A stretch of DNA of 64,000 bases from Neorhizobium galegae bv. officinalis (GTDB lineage Bacteria; Pseudomonadota; Alphaproteobacteria; Rhizobiales; Rhizobiaceae). A model generated the notes under the pieces. The model did not search any database. It was not told the origin of the DNA and saw nothing but the letters and a program-made list of their open reading frames with translations. Both the position numbers and the translations under genes were made by a program. This document shows, in pieces, positions 20,876-30,009 of this stretch. How positions within the stretch are numbered: the stretch's first letter is position 1; each line of letters opens with the position of its first letter. Where the stretch lies: NCBI GenBank assembly GCA_000985875.1, contig CCRI01000005.1, positions 248,001-312,000 of the forward strand, written 5' to 3'.

Positions 20876-20936
20876 TGGAGTCTCCTTTGACGCTGGATGC
20901 GTTAGGATGCTTGCCGAAGCATCACAATGATACCGC

Positions 20937-20990
20937 GTTAACGTTGACGCATCAAGTGCGTTCTTTTGCATTAACGTTGATGCGTCAACG
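20937..20990. promoter_or_regulatory. Putative par operator/centromere, inverted repeat
   Basis: Perfect 14-bp inverted arms, cgttgacgcatcaa (20942-20955) and ttgatgcgtcaacg (20977-20990), are separated by 21 bases; both sit within TTAACG-TTGA context. The pair lies about 65 to 115 bases upstream of the parA start. In type Ib systems the upstream repeat is both operator and centromere, so that is the likely role here. Confidence 0.68.
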
Positions 20991-21105
20991 ATGAAACCTT
21001 CTCGAAATTGTTTCGGATAGGCAGCAAAATTTGATGAGCCTCGCTAGTTCAGTTCCTCGGAGCCGCCCCAACGTAGCCAGTAGTTCGCCCAAATAGCATC
21101 GGCTA

Positions 21106-22200
21106 TCAAATCTGCCTGACCTGCCCCAGTCGTTCACGTTGATAGCTGCCATCCTGTACGCGACGGCACCAGTCCAAATTGTCTAAATACCACCGTACAG
21201 TCTTCTGAATCCCCGTCTCGAATGTCTCGGTAGGCTGCCAACCCAACTCTTGTTTGATCTTGCCCGCATCGATGGCATATCGGCGATCGTGTCCAGGCCG
21301 GTCCTGCACGTGGGTGATGAGCGACCTGTATTCTTTGACAGGATGGCCGACGCCGGGAGGAGCCAGCTGTTGCAGCACATCGCAGATGATCCTGACAACC
21401 TCCAGATTCTGTTTTTCATTATGGCCGCCAATATTGTAGGTCGATCCAACCTGCCCTTCGCTGACGACCTTGTGAAGCGCCCGCGCGTGGTCCTCGACGT
21501 ACAGCCAGTCACGTATCTGATCGCCAGATCCATAGACCGGAAGCGGCTTCCCCTCTAAGGCGTTAAGGATCACCAGGGGAATCAACTTCTCCGGGAAGTG
21601 GTAGGCACCATAATTGTTGGAGCAGTTGGTCACCAGCACCGGCAGGCCATATGTTCGCATCCAGGCGCGAACCAGATGATCGGAACTGGCCTTGCTCGCC
21701 GAGTATGGGCTGCTGGGTGCATAGCCGGTTTTTTCGGTAAAGAGGTGGTGGTGGGCATCAACGGCATCGGCCGGATGAGGCAGGTCGCCGTAAACTTCGT
21801 CGGTAGATATGTGATGGAATCGGAAGGCCTGGCGGCGCACTGCGTCCAGTCCCTGCCAATAAGCTCGACTTACCTCGAGCAGGGTGTAGGTGCCGATGAT
21901 GTTGGTCTCGATAAAGGCCGCGGGACCGTCGATGGATCGATCAACATGGCTCTCTGCCGCAAGATGCATGATAGCGTCGGGACGGTGCTGAGCAAATACC
22001 CGTTCCAGCTCGCCGCGATTGCAGATATCGACCTGCGAGAATGTGTAGCGGTCAGAGTTATCAACCTCGCGCAGATTTTCGAGGTTTCCGGCATAGGTCA
22101 GCTTGTCGACGTTGACCACCGAGTCGCCGGTATTCTGGATGATATGGCGGATAACTGCCGACCCGATAAAACCGGCCCCGCCCGTCACCAGAATTTTCAT
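21106..22200 (-). CDS. rfbB: dTDP-glucose 4,6-dehydratase
   Basis: A 364-residue extended SDR that makes dTDP-4-keto-6-deoxyglucose from dTDP-glucose. It has the NAD-binding GGAGFIG (residues 7-13), catalytic Thr133-Asp134-Glu135 in ISTDEVYG, and Tyr166-x-x-x-Lys170 (YSASK). I start at MKILVTGG since the extra 12 codons upstream are not family-like. It is third of the trio rmlA, wecE, rmlB, 22 bases after wecE. No rmlC or rmlD is present, so the product goes to an amino sugar rather than rhamnose. Confidence 0.95.
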   Translation of the reverse strand: MKILVTGGAGFIGSAVIRHIIQNTGDSVVNVDKLTYAGNLENLREVDNSDRYTFSQVDICNRGELERVFAQHRPDAIMHLAAESHVDRSIDGPAAFIETNIIGTYTLLEVSRAYWQGLDAVRRQAFRFHHISTDEVYGDLPHPADAVDAHHHLFTEKTGYAPSSPYSASKASSDHLVRAWMRTYGLPVLVTNCSNNYGAYHFPEKLIPLVILNALEGKPLPVYGSGDQIRDWLYVEDHARALHKVVSEGQVGSTYNIGGHNEKQNLEVVRIICDVLQQLAPPGVGHPVKEYRSLITHVQDRPGHDRRYAIDAGKIKQELGWQPTETFETGIQKTVRWYLDNLDWCRRVQDGSYQRERLGQVRQI

Positions 22201-22222
22201 TTCCCTCGACGCTCTTGATGGG

Positions 22223-23359
22223 TCAACCGATGGCATCTTTCAAAACCCTGACAACGTGTTCCTGCTGCTCGCCAGTCAGATCAACCCACAAGGGCAGACG
22301 CACCAGCCTTTCCGACTGGACGTTGGTCACCCGCAAGTCACCCTGCGCCCGGCCGTACCGTTTTCCGGCGGGCGAAGAGTGCAGAGGCACATAGTGGAAG
22401 ACCGAGAAGATGTCGCTCCTCTTAAGCTCACTGAGTACCTTCTGACGATCGATCTCCGGCGCCAGCAGAACGTAATACATGTGGGCATTGTGCTGGCATT
22501 CTTCCGGGACGATGGGCCGGCGAAGCAATCCCTTGGCCTCGAGCGGCTCCAGAAGCGTGTGATAATGTTGCCAGATGCCTAGGCGATGATTGGTGATACG
22601 GTCGGCTTCTTCAAGCTGGGCACATAGGAAAGCCGCGATCAACTCGCCTGGCAAGAACGAAGAACCGACCTCCTGCCAGGTGTATTTATCGACCTCGCCC
22701 CGGAAAAAACGTCCGCGGTCCGTGCCTTTTTCGCGGATGATTTCCGCGCGCACCGCCAGATCGGGGTCGTTCACCAACAGGGCTCCCCCTTCCCCGGAAA
22801 TTACATTCTTGGTTTCGTGAAAGCTGTAGGCTCCGAGATCGCCAATGCTGCCCAGTGCTCGGCCCTTATAAGCTGCCATCACGCCCTGTGCCGCATCTTC
22901 CACGACCCTGAGGCCGTGGCGTTTGGCAATGCTCATGATGGTGTCCATCTCGCAGGCGACACCCGCATAATGGACCGGGGCGATGGCGCGAGTGCGCGAG
23001 GTGATAGCCGACTCGATCAGGCGTTCGTCCAGGTTCAAGGTGTCTTCCCGGATATCGACGAACACCGGAACGCCGCCGCGCAGCACGAATGCATTGGCGG
23101 TCGAGACGAACGTGTACGAGGGCATGATGATCTCGTCACCAGGCTCGATGTCGAGAAGCAATGCCGCCATCTCCAGGGCCGCTGTGCATGAGTGCGTCAG
23201 CAGCGGTTTGACGCATCCACTCTTGTCTTTCAGCCACTCATGGCAACGCTTCGTAAAAGGCCCGTCACCAGCGAGCATGTTGCCGAACTTCGCTTCCGCG
23301 ATGTAGTATAGCTCTTTGCCGGTCATGAACGGCCGATTGAACGGGATTTTCTCGCTCAC
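22223..23359 (-). CDS. wecE: dTDP-4-amino-4,6-dideoxygalactose transaminase
   Basis: A 378-residue PLP aminotransferase of the DegT/DnrJ/EryC1 family, closely resembling E. coli RffA/WecE along its length. It converts dTDP-4-keto-6-deoxyglucose to dTDP-4-amino-4,6-dideoxygalactose with glutamate. The PLP Lys is Lys184 (FHETKN), Asp155 (VVEDAAQ) holds the pyridine ring, and the [18 protein letters not shown] segment is strongly conserved. It overlaps rmlA by 4 bases (ATGA) and precedes rmlB. In E. coli this sugar is in enterobacterial common antigen; here it is probably for a rhizobial surface polysaccharide. Confidence 0.94.
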   Translation of the reverse strand: MSEKIPFNRPFMTGKELYYIAEAKFGNMLAGDGPFTKRCHEWLKDKSGCVKPLLTHSCTAALEMAALLLDIEPGDEIIMPSYTFVSTANAFVLRGGVPVFVDIREDTLNLDERLIESAITSRTRAIAPVHYAGVACEMDTIMSIAKRHGLRVVEDAAQGVMAAYKGRALGSIGDLGAYSFHETKNVISGEGGALLVNDPDLAVRAEIIREKGTDRGRFFRGEVDKYTWQEVGSSFLPGELIAAFLCAQLEEADRITNHRLGIWQHYHTLLEPLEAKGLLRRPIVPEECQHNAHMYYVLLAPEIDRQKVLSELKRSDIFSVFHYVPLHSSPAGKRYGRAQGDLRVTNVQSERLVRLPLWVDLTGEQQEHVVRVLKDAIG

Positions 23360-24243
23360 TGCTTATCCTCTTGAAGCCTGTGCCACTCGTCGGCGACGCC
23401 GCGCAGATAGTCGCTGTACTCGCATGCCGGCATGCGCTCGATCAAGGTTTCAAATTGGGCAATGCTGAGGAACCCTCTCACCAGCGCCGCCTCTTCCGGA
23501 CAGCCGATTTTCACGCCTTGCCGTCGCTCGATCGCCTCGATGTAGGAAGAGGCTTCGTGCAGCGCGGTACTGGTGCCGGCGTCAAGCCAGGCAAAACCGC
23601 GGCTCAAGCGCCGAACCTGCAGCTTGCCGAGTCTCAGGTATTCCAGATTGATGTCCGTTATTTCCAGCTCTCCGCGGATGGAAGGTTTTACCGCCTTCGC
23701 AATGTCCAGCACGCTGTTATCGTAGACATACACACCAGGGACGGCGTAGCTGCTTTTGGGATGCTGGGGCTTCTCTTCAATGGAGATCGCCTTCCCGGTC
23801 CGGTCGAACTCCACCACGCCGTAGCGCTCGGGATCCTTGACGTGGTACGCGAAAATTGTTGCGCCAGCCGTAAAGCTGGAGACCGCGCGGGGAAAATCGT
23901 CGCCGCCCGAAAAGATATTGTCGCCCAGCATCAGGATCACATCATCGGAGCCCACGAAGTCCGCCGCAATCAGAAACGCCTGTGCAATCCCTTCTGGTCT
24001 CGGCTGCTCGCGATACTGGATTGCTACTCCCCACTGGCTGCCATCCCCAAGCAAACTCTGATACCGAGGCAGGTCATGTGGCGTAGCAATGAGGCAGAAT
24101 TCCCTGACCCCCGACGCAAGCAGAACGGTCAGAGGATAATAGATCATAGGCTTGTCGAAAACAGCCTGGAGCTGCTTACTAGAGACTTGGGTCAGAGGAT
24201 ACAGGCGCGACCCAGCGCCGCCGGCAAGAACAATCGCTTTCAT
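23356..24243 (-). CDS. rfbA: Glucose-1-phosphate thymidylyltransferase
   Basis: A 295-residue nucleotidyltransferase that makes dTDP-glucose from dTTP and glucose-1-phosphate. The N-terminal LAGGAGSRLYPLT is the nucleotide-binding signature and DNIFSGGDDFP the metal/sugar region; the length is typical of RmlA. It is first in the rmlA-wecE-rmlB set, coupled to wecE, and 85 bases after the preceding methyltransferase gene. Confidence 0.95.
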   Translation of the reverse strand: MKAIVLAGGAGSRLYPLTQVSSKQLQAVFDKPMIYYPLTVLLASGVREFCLIATPHDLPRYQSLLGDGSQWGVAIQYREQPRPEGIAQAFLIAADFVGSDDVILMLGDNIFSGGDDFPRAVSSFTAGATIFAYHVKDPERYGVVEFDRTGKAISIEEKPQHPKSSYAVPGVYVYDNSVLDIAKAVKPSIRGELEITDINLEYLRLGKLQVRRLSRGFAWLDAGTSTALHEASSYIEAIERRQGVKIGCPEEAALVRGFLSIAQFETLIERMPACEYSDYLRGVADEWHRLQEDKQ

Positions 24244-24328
24244 TCATGTCTCCCACACCGATAGCGTCGCCGCCACCGGTGTCCGTTAGATGGATGCCCT
24301 TCCACTCGACAAAATGGAAGGGATAACA

Positions 24329-25216
24329 TCAGCCTCGCATCTTTCTGGCGACGAGCAGTCGCGAACCACCCAAAGGGAAATCCAAACCAGTACGGATCAG
24401 AGCGCTTTCCGCCCGCAATATCCATCTGAAAGCGTTGTTGAGCAGGCTTGGAAGTTGCATCTCGGTTCGAACGTCGATTTCGTCAACCGATTTATTTCGG
24501 CTTAGCAAACGCGAAGCAAGCATCGCAGGCAGCAGGAGCGAAACGAAGGACGTGTCGCGAAGGATGGTGAAGCCCGCGGCAGTAACTTTCCTGCTCAATT
24601 CGCTGGACGTGTACCGACGGCAATGGTGAGCGTAGTCGTCAAGGGGACTCCACAGCCATGGATGTTGCGGAACAGTCACCAGCAGCGTCCCCTCGGGCTT
24701 CAAGGCGGCGTGCATTTCCTGCAGGACGGTCTCATCTTCCTCGATGTGCTCAAGAACATCAAATGCGCCGATAGCATCAAATTCCTCCGCGAATGGGATC
24801 GCCCGCGCATCCATTTGCATCAGCCGTGCATTAGGCAATCTCTGAGAAGCAAATCGCAGACCCTCGATAAATATCTCGCTTCCGAAAATCTCAGCTTCAG
24901 GATATTTCTCGGTGACGCCAGCAAGAACAAAGCCCGTTCCACAGCCAATTTCCAGAAAAGAGCGGAATTTGGGGTGGTACTTGCGTAAAGCCCACAGGAT
25001 AAGATCGTTTCGGGATCGGAACCAGAAATTCGCCGCCTCTAATTCCGACAAAACCTTGAAATAAGAAGCCTCAAATCCCCCTCCTTGGTTAGCAAACTGT
25101 GGAGCGTAGGCTGCTATACCGCCTATTTCTTCAGGCTCCCAACCGCAAGCGGGGCAACGAGGCGTGCCGGCTTCGCTGTCGAATTTCGTTCCACAAACCA
25201 GACAACGGGAGCTCAC
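24329..25216 (-). CDS. Class I SAM methyltransferase with zinc ribbon
   Basis: A 295-residue methyltransferase. The first 25 residues hold a zinc-ribbon-like pair (CLVCGTKFD and CPACGW). The Rossmann core has FLEIGCGTGFVLAG (motif I) and later FDAIGAFDVLEHIEED (motif IV). It begins with GTG, which overlaps the stop of the gtrA gene (GTGA). It may methylate a sugar or lipid-linked intermediate. The target is not readable. Confidence 0.82.
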   Translation of the reverse strand: MSSRCLVCGTKFDSEAGTPRCPACGWEPEEIGGIAAYAPQFANQGGGFEASYFKVLSELEAANFWFRSRNDLILWALRKYHPKFRSFLEIGCGTGFVLAGVTEKYPEAEIFGSEIFIEGLRFASQRLPNARLMQMDARAIPFAEEFDAIGAFDVLEHIEEDETVLQEMHAALKPEGTLLVTVPQHPWLWSPLDDYAHHCRRYTSSELSRKVTAAGFTILRDTSFVSLLLPAMLASRLLSRNKSVDEIDVRTEMQLPSLLNNAFRWILRAESALIRTGLDFPLGGSRLLVARKMRG

Positions 25217-25689
25217 GGATTTTGTTTTCTCTTGCTAGTGGACGGGAAGGCATAAATGTTGGACGCCAGATATACGAATGCGGCCACAGCAATTATACCA
25301 AATGCTTGCACATAGAAGTGCGCGTAATCGAGTCTATCCACAAACACGTAGAGGATGCTGTAGTTTAGTACGTAACCGATGCCATAGATAATTCCATATC
25401 GGACTAGGGCCCCCTGCTGCTCGGCAGCCTGAATAAAAACCCAGCGCCGATTGGCAGCAAAACTCATCAAAACTCCGACAAAATAAAGTATAGTCATTGC
25501 CAACTTCGGCGGAACCCCAGAAAACGTGACCGTGAGGTAAAGGATATATCCGAAGCCGTTCGTCAGTAAGCCAATGAATCCAAAACGGGCCAGCTGCAAT
25601 ATACTATTTCTAGATAGAATCAGCTCTCTCCACCTTATTGTCGTCCAGAACAGCCAAACCAAAACCCGTTTTACCGTAGCCATCGCCAT
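25213..25689 (-). CDS. GtrA family membrane protein
   Basis: A 158-residue protein with four membrane segments (starting LARFGFIGLLTNGFGYILYL) and the GtrA-type signature FAANRRWVF. Members of the family are thought to flip a polyprenyl-phosphate-linked sugar across the inner membrane. The first ATG at 25689 overlaps the upstream gene by 80 bases, unusually long; a TTG near LQLARFG could be the real start. The gene pairs functionally with the GtrB-like glycosyltransferase at 28.2-29.2 kb (inference). Confidence 0.85.
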   Translation of the reverse strand: MAMATVKRVLVWLFWTTIRWRELILSRNSILQLARFGFIGLLTNGFGYILYLTVTFSGVPPKLAMTILYFVGVLMSFAANRRWVFIQAAEQQGALVRYGIIYGIGYVLNYSILYVFVDRLDYAHFYVQAFGIIAVAAFVYLASNIYAFPSTSKRKQNP

Positions 25690-26551
25690 TGTATAGCATA
25701 TAGGTATTATCCCCGTGCCGAAACACGTAAGGGTACTCGATCATCGCGCTATCCCAGCCGTTTTCAGAAACGTCTATGCCCACCTGGTCCAATTTCAAGG
25801 TCCAGACTATTCCGTCGCGGCTTTCAGAATACCCGATTCGATAGGCTTCGCCTTGACCGCTGCGGTAAGAGAACCACATCCGGTAACCCCGCGCCGCATC
25901 AATCAGAACCGTGGGCCTCGAAAAAGCTTGCGCTCTGCCTATTTCATAGGGAATTGCTGCACCTTCCTTGTGCCATATATGGCCATCCTTTGAACTTGCG
26001 GACTTGATGACATGGAGCATTTCGCCGTTGCCCGCGTCCCAGGTTACGGTAGATCCGTACCACATCCTGAACGTTCCATCATCTGCTTTTTCAACCCATG
26101 GATAGGAAAGGCTGACCGAATCCTCCCCATCTGAGGCCAGAAACGCTACGTCGCCGTCCATTTCAAGCGTTAGATCAGGCCGAACCTTTATGCGGCCGAT
26201 ATCGCCTCGCCAGTGCCCTCCCAAAGGCCTCTGCCATCCCATGAACAGCATATAGCGCTGCGCACCAGCATAATAGCAGTTGCCGATACTGATACCCGCT
26301 TCAAAGAAACTGCCGCCAGCGCCGTGAACTAGAAAGGGCTGCTTGTGTTCGTGAATGACTTCTCGCGTTAAGAGATTAATATCAACGGCGCCCACAGAGG
26401 AACGATTCTCACTGTCACGCCCGCTAAAAAACACCCTGTATATGTCACGTTCGAGGTGAAGTGCGAGCGGGTTGGCAGCGTGGCTCCTCAGCTTGGGATG
26501 AACACCCGACGGCTTAAAGAGCAGGCCGGTTTTAACCCATCTACTGGTCAT
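25610..26551 (-). CDS. Beta-propeller glycosidase-like protein
   Basis: A 313-residue protein with repeated aromatic/Asp blade motifs (YRVFFSGRDSENRS, YSESRDGIVW, SKDGHIWH) and a MWYGSTVTW segment, suggesting a five-bladed beta-propeller of the GH43/GH130 type. No signal peptide is seen. It could cleave or bind a glycan intermediate. I cannot name catalytic residues. Its ATG overlaps the stop of the acetyltransferase gene (ATGA). Confidence 0.65.
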   Translation of the reverse strand: MTSRWVKTGLLFKPSGVHPKLRSHAANPLALHLERDIYRVFFSGRDSENRSSVGAVDINLLTREVIHEHKQPFLVHGAGGSFFEAGISIGNCYYAGAQRYMLFMGWQRPLGGHWRGDIGRIKVRPDLTLEMDGDVAFLASDGEDSVSLSYPWVEKADDGTFRMWYGSTVTWDAGNGEMLHVIKSASSKDGHIWHKEGAAIPYEIGRAQAFSRPTVLIDAARGYRMWFSYRSGQGEAYRIGYSESRDGIVWTLKLDQVGIDVSENGWDSAMIEYPYVFRHGDNTYMLYNGDGYGKTGFGLAVLDDNKVERADSI

Positions 26552-27213
26552 ATCTTACGCAGTTTCGAACTTGGAACACGCGAGCGCTCAGTCGCGCTGG
26601 ACACGTAAACTCCATCAGCCTCTGCATCGGACAGAATGAGCGCTGCAGCCCCGATAACGCATCTTGCCCCAATACTAACGTGATCGCGAAGCGTGGCATT
26701 GACCCCTATGAAACACTGCTCGCCAATCCTGACACCACCGGACACCACAACATGGGAGGATATGAATGTGTGACTTCCGATATCCGAATGATGACCTATG
26801 TGATTACCGCTCCACAACGTGACATTATCGCCAAAATGCGAAAATGGTTGGATGGTATTGTCTTCAAGAATAAAGCAATTACGTCCGAAGGAATGCCCGT
26901 TGAGGACCGTTGCGTTAGAGCTGATATAGCTTGCAAGATCGTAACCGAGAGCCAGCCCGGCCTCGAATTTCTCTTTTCGGATTTGATTGAGCTTGGAGTA
27001 GCTGAGTGCGACAAAAAGGGCATGATCAGCCGGGGGATAGCGATCAGCGACGTTTTCGAAGGCAACCACCGGGAGGCCACAAAACTCGCGGTCAGTTAAA
27101 TAGGCTTCGTCCACGGTGAACGCGACCACATCATAATCGCTGTCATTTTCAAAATAGTAATGCGCGAGTTGAGCAATATCACCTGCCCCAAAAATGATGA
27201 GCTTCTGCGTCAT
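26548..27213 (-). CDS. Hexapeptide-repeat acetyltransferase, NeuD/PglD-like
   Basis: A 221-residue protein with an N-terminal nucleotide-binding domain (IIFGAGDIAQ) followed by left-handed beta-helix hexapeptide repeats (SGNHIGHHSDIGSHTFIS). This is the NeuD/PglD plan, where PglD N-acetylates UDP-4-amino sugars using a His in a GHH-like site. It could acetylate dTDP-4-amino-4,6-dideoxygalactose made by the neighbouring wecE (inference). It overlaps the beta-propeller gene by 4 bases. Confidence 0.8.
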   Translation of the reverse strand: MTQKLIIFGAGDIAQLAHYYFENDSDYDVVAFTVDEAYLTDREFCGLPVVAFENVADRYPPADHALFVALSYSKLNQIRKEKFEAGLALGYDLASYISSNATVLNGHSFGRNCFILEDNTIQPFSHFGDNVTLWSGNHIGHHSDIGSHTFISSHVVVSGGVRIGEQCFIGVNATLRDHVSIGARCVIGAAALILSDAEADGVYVSSATERSRVPSSKLRKI

Positions 27214-27215
27214 AG

Positions 27216-27845
27216 CTACCTCCTCACGATCATCGTAAACTCGTATAGCTCATAGTCATGCAACAGAGCTACCTGCCGGGAATAGCGCCGTTTGCAAAGA
27301 TCGAACAAGTCTAGGGGATTGGCGTAAAAAAGATCAGCCCTCATCCGGTCTGCGTCAGAATAGGATGTTAGGCAATTGAAAGAAAAACCTGCTCGGCTTG
27401 CTGCGTTCATCATGTCCAGTGTTTCCATCAAATACGTAAGCCATTCCTCGTCCGTCCGACCAAGCCGCACATTGAAAATCCCGGACGCTATGGAATAATC
27501 GACGATCTCACCTGGCGAGTTGCCCAACCTAAACGTGACATTCGGCAACGTGGCGGCGCGCGAGCGGGCGGCCTCAATCATAGGCAGAGCAATGTCGACA
27601 CCGATATACCGCGTGGTGTGTCCCAAGTGCGAGAGGTGGTCAAGCAACGCTCCGTATCCGCATCCTATATCGGCGATAGAATATGGTTGCGAAGAATCGA
27701 CCACCTTGAGAAGTTGATTAAAGCGCATGACCTGGCCCGCTTGGCTATTCCAGTCTACACCCGCTGCCGTTTGGCCATGTTCGGCGATACGCCCCGCGTA
27801 ATAGTTAGCCACATCCTTCAGGATGTCATCACTCGATTCAACCAT
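27216..27845 (-). CDS. Class I SAM methyltransferase
   Basis: A 209-residue methyltransferase with SIADIGCGYGALLDHLS as motif I and IGVDIALPMIEAAR as the ribose-binding segment. It is first of the run 27.8-24.3 kb, with a 2-base gap to the acetyltransferase gene. Probable sugar or metabolite methyltransferase; no specific substrate. Confidence 0.8.
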   Translation of the reverse strand: MVESSDDILKDVANYYAGRIAEHGQTAAGVDWNSQAGQVMRFNQLLKVVDSSQPYSIADIGCGYGALLDHLSHLGHTTRYIGVDIALPMIEAARSRAATLPNVTFRLGNSPGEIVDYSIASGIFNVRLGRTDEEWLTYLMETLDMMNAASRAGFSFNCLTSYSDADRMRADLFYANPLDLFDLCKRRYSRQVALLHDYELYEFTMIVRR

Positions 27846-28243
27846 GAATGTCTACCACCTGTAAGAGCGCTAATGTTTAACGGCGCTGATTGGTCCCGAA
27901 AATTCCTATGAATGCATTTCTAGCCCCGCCACTCAAAGAACTATCGGGCCCGCCTCCGGTCGCCGCTCTGGGCGCTTGCATTTGTGGGGGACCAGCAACA
28001 TCTCGTGTCCCAATTTGGTCATTTGCGCTGAGCAGGTTGCCGGGTCCGAATACTCACCTGACGAGGTATCGGCAATTGACTTGGACGATCGTCAAAAATG
28101 AACTCCATTGTGGGTCATGCCACCTGGTAGTCACCCCGGCAATATCTCGCCCACCGCAGCGCAACAGCATACCGCCCGGCGGGCGGCGTTGGAAAGCCCC
28201 CCCAACTTTTGTAAAGCGCGAGAATATTTTCGGAATAGATCGG
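27846..28243. other. Gap of 398 bases, no gene seen
   Basis: It separates the methyltransferase gene from the GT2 gene, both minus strand. I see no supported gene, repeat or RNA. It should hold the promoter of the downstream (lower-coordinate) run, and the upstream run's end. Confidence 0.5.
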
Positions 28244-29191
28244 CTAGTTCTCCGAAGAGTGTCGTTGAGAATAGATATCTTGAACAATTGAGCGGGGCCT
28301 ATCTTTCACCTCCTCCAAGATCTGTTTAACATAGAGGCCCATCAGCCCCGTAAAAACAGCATTCAAGCTGAAGAAAAAGACGACCACGGCCATGAGTGAC
28401 GCCCATCCGTCCTGGACCGGTCCGGTCAGCGCGCGCAACACAACAAACCCGCCGTAAACGATACCCAAGAAAGCCATCATTAAGCTGAAACATAGCATTA
28501 ATATCAGTGGTTTGGCCGAAAACGTCGTGATAGCAAGGGCAGTCAGAGCAACCCGCCTTCCTAGCGAGTAGGTCGTATCAGAGGTGCTGGCTTTGACAAA
28601 AGGGAACGATGCCTGGGGATAACCAGCAAGAATGCTTAATGGAACGAAGACTGGGTTTTTGTCGCGAAATTTAAGTAGAGCGGATACATACCGACGGGTC
28701 ATCAATCGCATCGTTGATACGTTCTCGGGTATGCGTACTTCGCTCAACACTGAGAAAAGCCAGTAAAAAAGGTGCCCGGATATCCGCTCCATCCAGCCGC
28801 CTTTCCGACGTTCCTGCAGCCCGTATAGGCAATCAACGGCTTTTCCCTGCAGAACCTGCGCCATCTCCAAAAGCAACTCGGGAGGCTCCTCGAGATCGCT
28901 GTCAATTAGGAATATCAAGTCGCCCTGAGCATGTTCCAAACCGGCGAGCATTGCTCTGTGATGCCCGAAATTTCTGCTCAAGCATAACAGCGAAATCCGA
29001 GCGTCGCGCTCAACCCAATTTCGTACGATGTTCGCCGAACCGTCCGGACTGCCATCGTCGACAATCACGATTTCAATATCATCCGACACCGCCTCCCCCG
29101 CGGCCAAGGCACGTTGGATAAACTCGTCGATTGTGTCCATTGACCTAAATAGGGTGGTAACAATGGATAACTTGCGTGTCATGAAACTCAT
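28244..29191 (-). CDS. GT2 glycosyltransferase, GtrB/DPM1-like
   Basis: A 315-residue family 2 glycosyltransferase. The N-terminus carries IVIVDDGSPDGS and IDSDLEEPPELL (DxD-type metal site), and the C-terminus two membrane helices (about residues 230 and 270). That is the layout of GtrB, which loads a sugar onto undecaprenyl phosphate. Its ATG overlaps the stop of the PhyH gene (ATGA). Confidence 0.9.
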   Translation of the reverse strand: MSFMTRKLSIVTTLFRSMDTIDEFIQRALAAGEAVSDDIEIVIVDDGSPDGSANIVRNWVERDARISLLCLSRNFGHHRAMLAGLEHAQGDLIFLIDSDLEEPPELLLEMAQVLQGKAVDCLYGLQERRKGGWMERISGHLFYWLFSVLSEVRIPENVSTMRLMTRRYVSALLKFRDKNPVFVPLSILAGYPQASFPFVKASTSDTTYSLGRRVALTALAITTFSAKPLILMLCFSLMMAFLGIVYGGFVVLRALTGPVQDGWASLMAVVVFFFSLNAVFTGLMGLYVKQILEEVKDRPRSIVQDIYSQRHSSEN

Positions 29192-30009
29192 TTGACTTTC
29201 GGCAACCGAGACTTGAACCAGTCGCCAACTGAACGGAATTCTTCCAGGCCATAACCCAGTATTTTCTTTTGCTCGTCTGTAAAATCTGGAGCTTCCCCCA
29301 ACACAGAAGGAATATGGAATTGCTGGCGCAGCATAGGAATCGTGAAGACGTGATTGATGGCGCGACGATTTTTGTCGGTGTTATTGGTGCTGCCCGCGTG
29401 GTAAACCATGCAGTCCAAGACAATGAACGTACCCCGTTTGACGGTGACGTGGGTCTCCAAACGCCGAACCACTTCGTCAGGGGGAAACGCTTCACGATGA
29501 TGGGTTCCAGGGATCACGCGTGTGGCGCCATTGTCGATGGTAAAGTCGTCTAATGCAAAGAGTGCATTGATAGCGAGCGGCCGAGAGCTAGTGAAATGTT
29601 GATACGGCAAATCTCTGTGATACTGGGCCTGGTGATATTTGCTTTGGTGGCCACGGTTTATCAGGCCGTTCACTTGGTTCAGGATAAAGTAACCGCCAAG
29701 GAGCCGCGACAATAAGTCATGAAGTGGCCGATTGAAAACGACCTCCCAGAACTTGGGGCATACCATCGGAAGGAGGCGAATCGTATCACGCTCGCTAATC
29801 TTGCTAAGATCATAACCTTGGTCTGATGACTCGGTATCGTATTCTAACTCCGCTGTATTGAACAACCGCGAGAGTTCATCGAGCTTTGACGCTGTCAATC
29901 CGGAATCTAGCGTAGTGTATCCCAGTAGCCTGACCTCCTCGGCCAGGATATCGTAAATGTCGTTTGCTTCGGTGGCCGCAATAACGCCGTAGCGAGAAAT
30001 TTCCGTCAT
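29188..30009 (-). CDS. Phytanoyl-CoA dioxygenase (PhyH) family protein
   Basis: A 273-residue Fe(II)/2-oxoglutarate-dependent dioxygenase-like protein. The metal triad is His131-x-Asp133 (YHRDLPYQ) with distal His204 (VYHAGSTNN), and RR at 215-216 could bind 2-oxoglutarate. It overlaps the methyltransferase gene (upstream) and the GT2 gene (downstream), each by 4 bases. It likely hydroxylates a sugar or lipid in the polysaccharide pathway (inference). Confidence 0.86.
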   Translation of the reverse strand: MTEISRYGVIAATEANDIYDILAEEVRLLGYTTLDSGLTASKLDELSRLFNTAELEYDTESSDQGYDLSKISERDTIRLLPMVCPKFWEVVFNRPLHDLLSRLLGGYFILNQVNGLINRGHQSKYHQAQYHRDLPYQHFTSSRPLAINALFALDDFTIDNGATRVIPGTHHREAFPPDEVVRRLETHVTVKRGTFIVLDCMVYHAGSTNNTDKNRRAINHVFTIPMLRQQFHIPSVLGEAPDFTDEQKKILGYGLEEFRSVGDWFKSRLPKVK

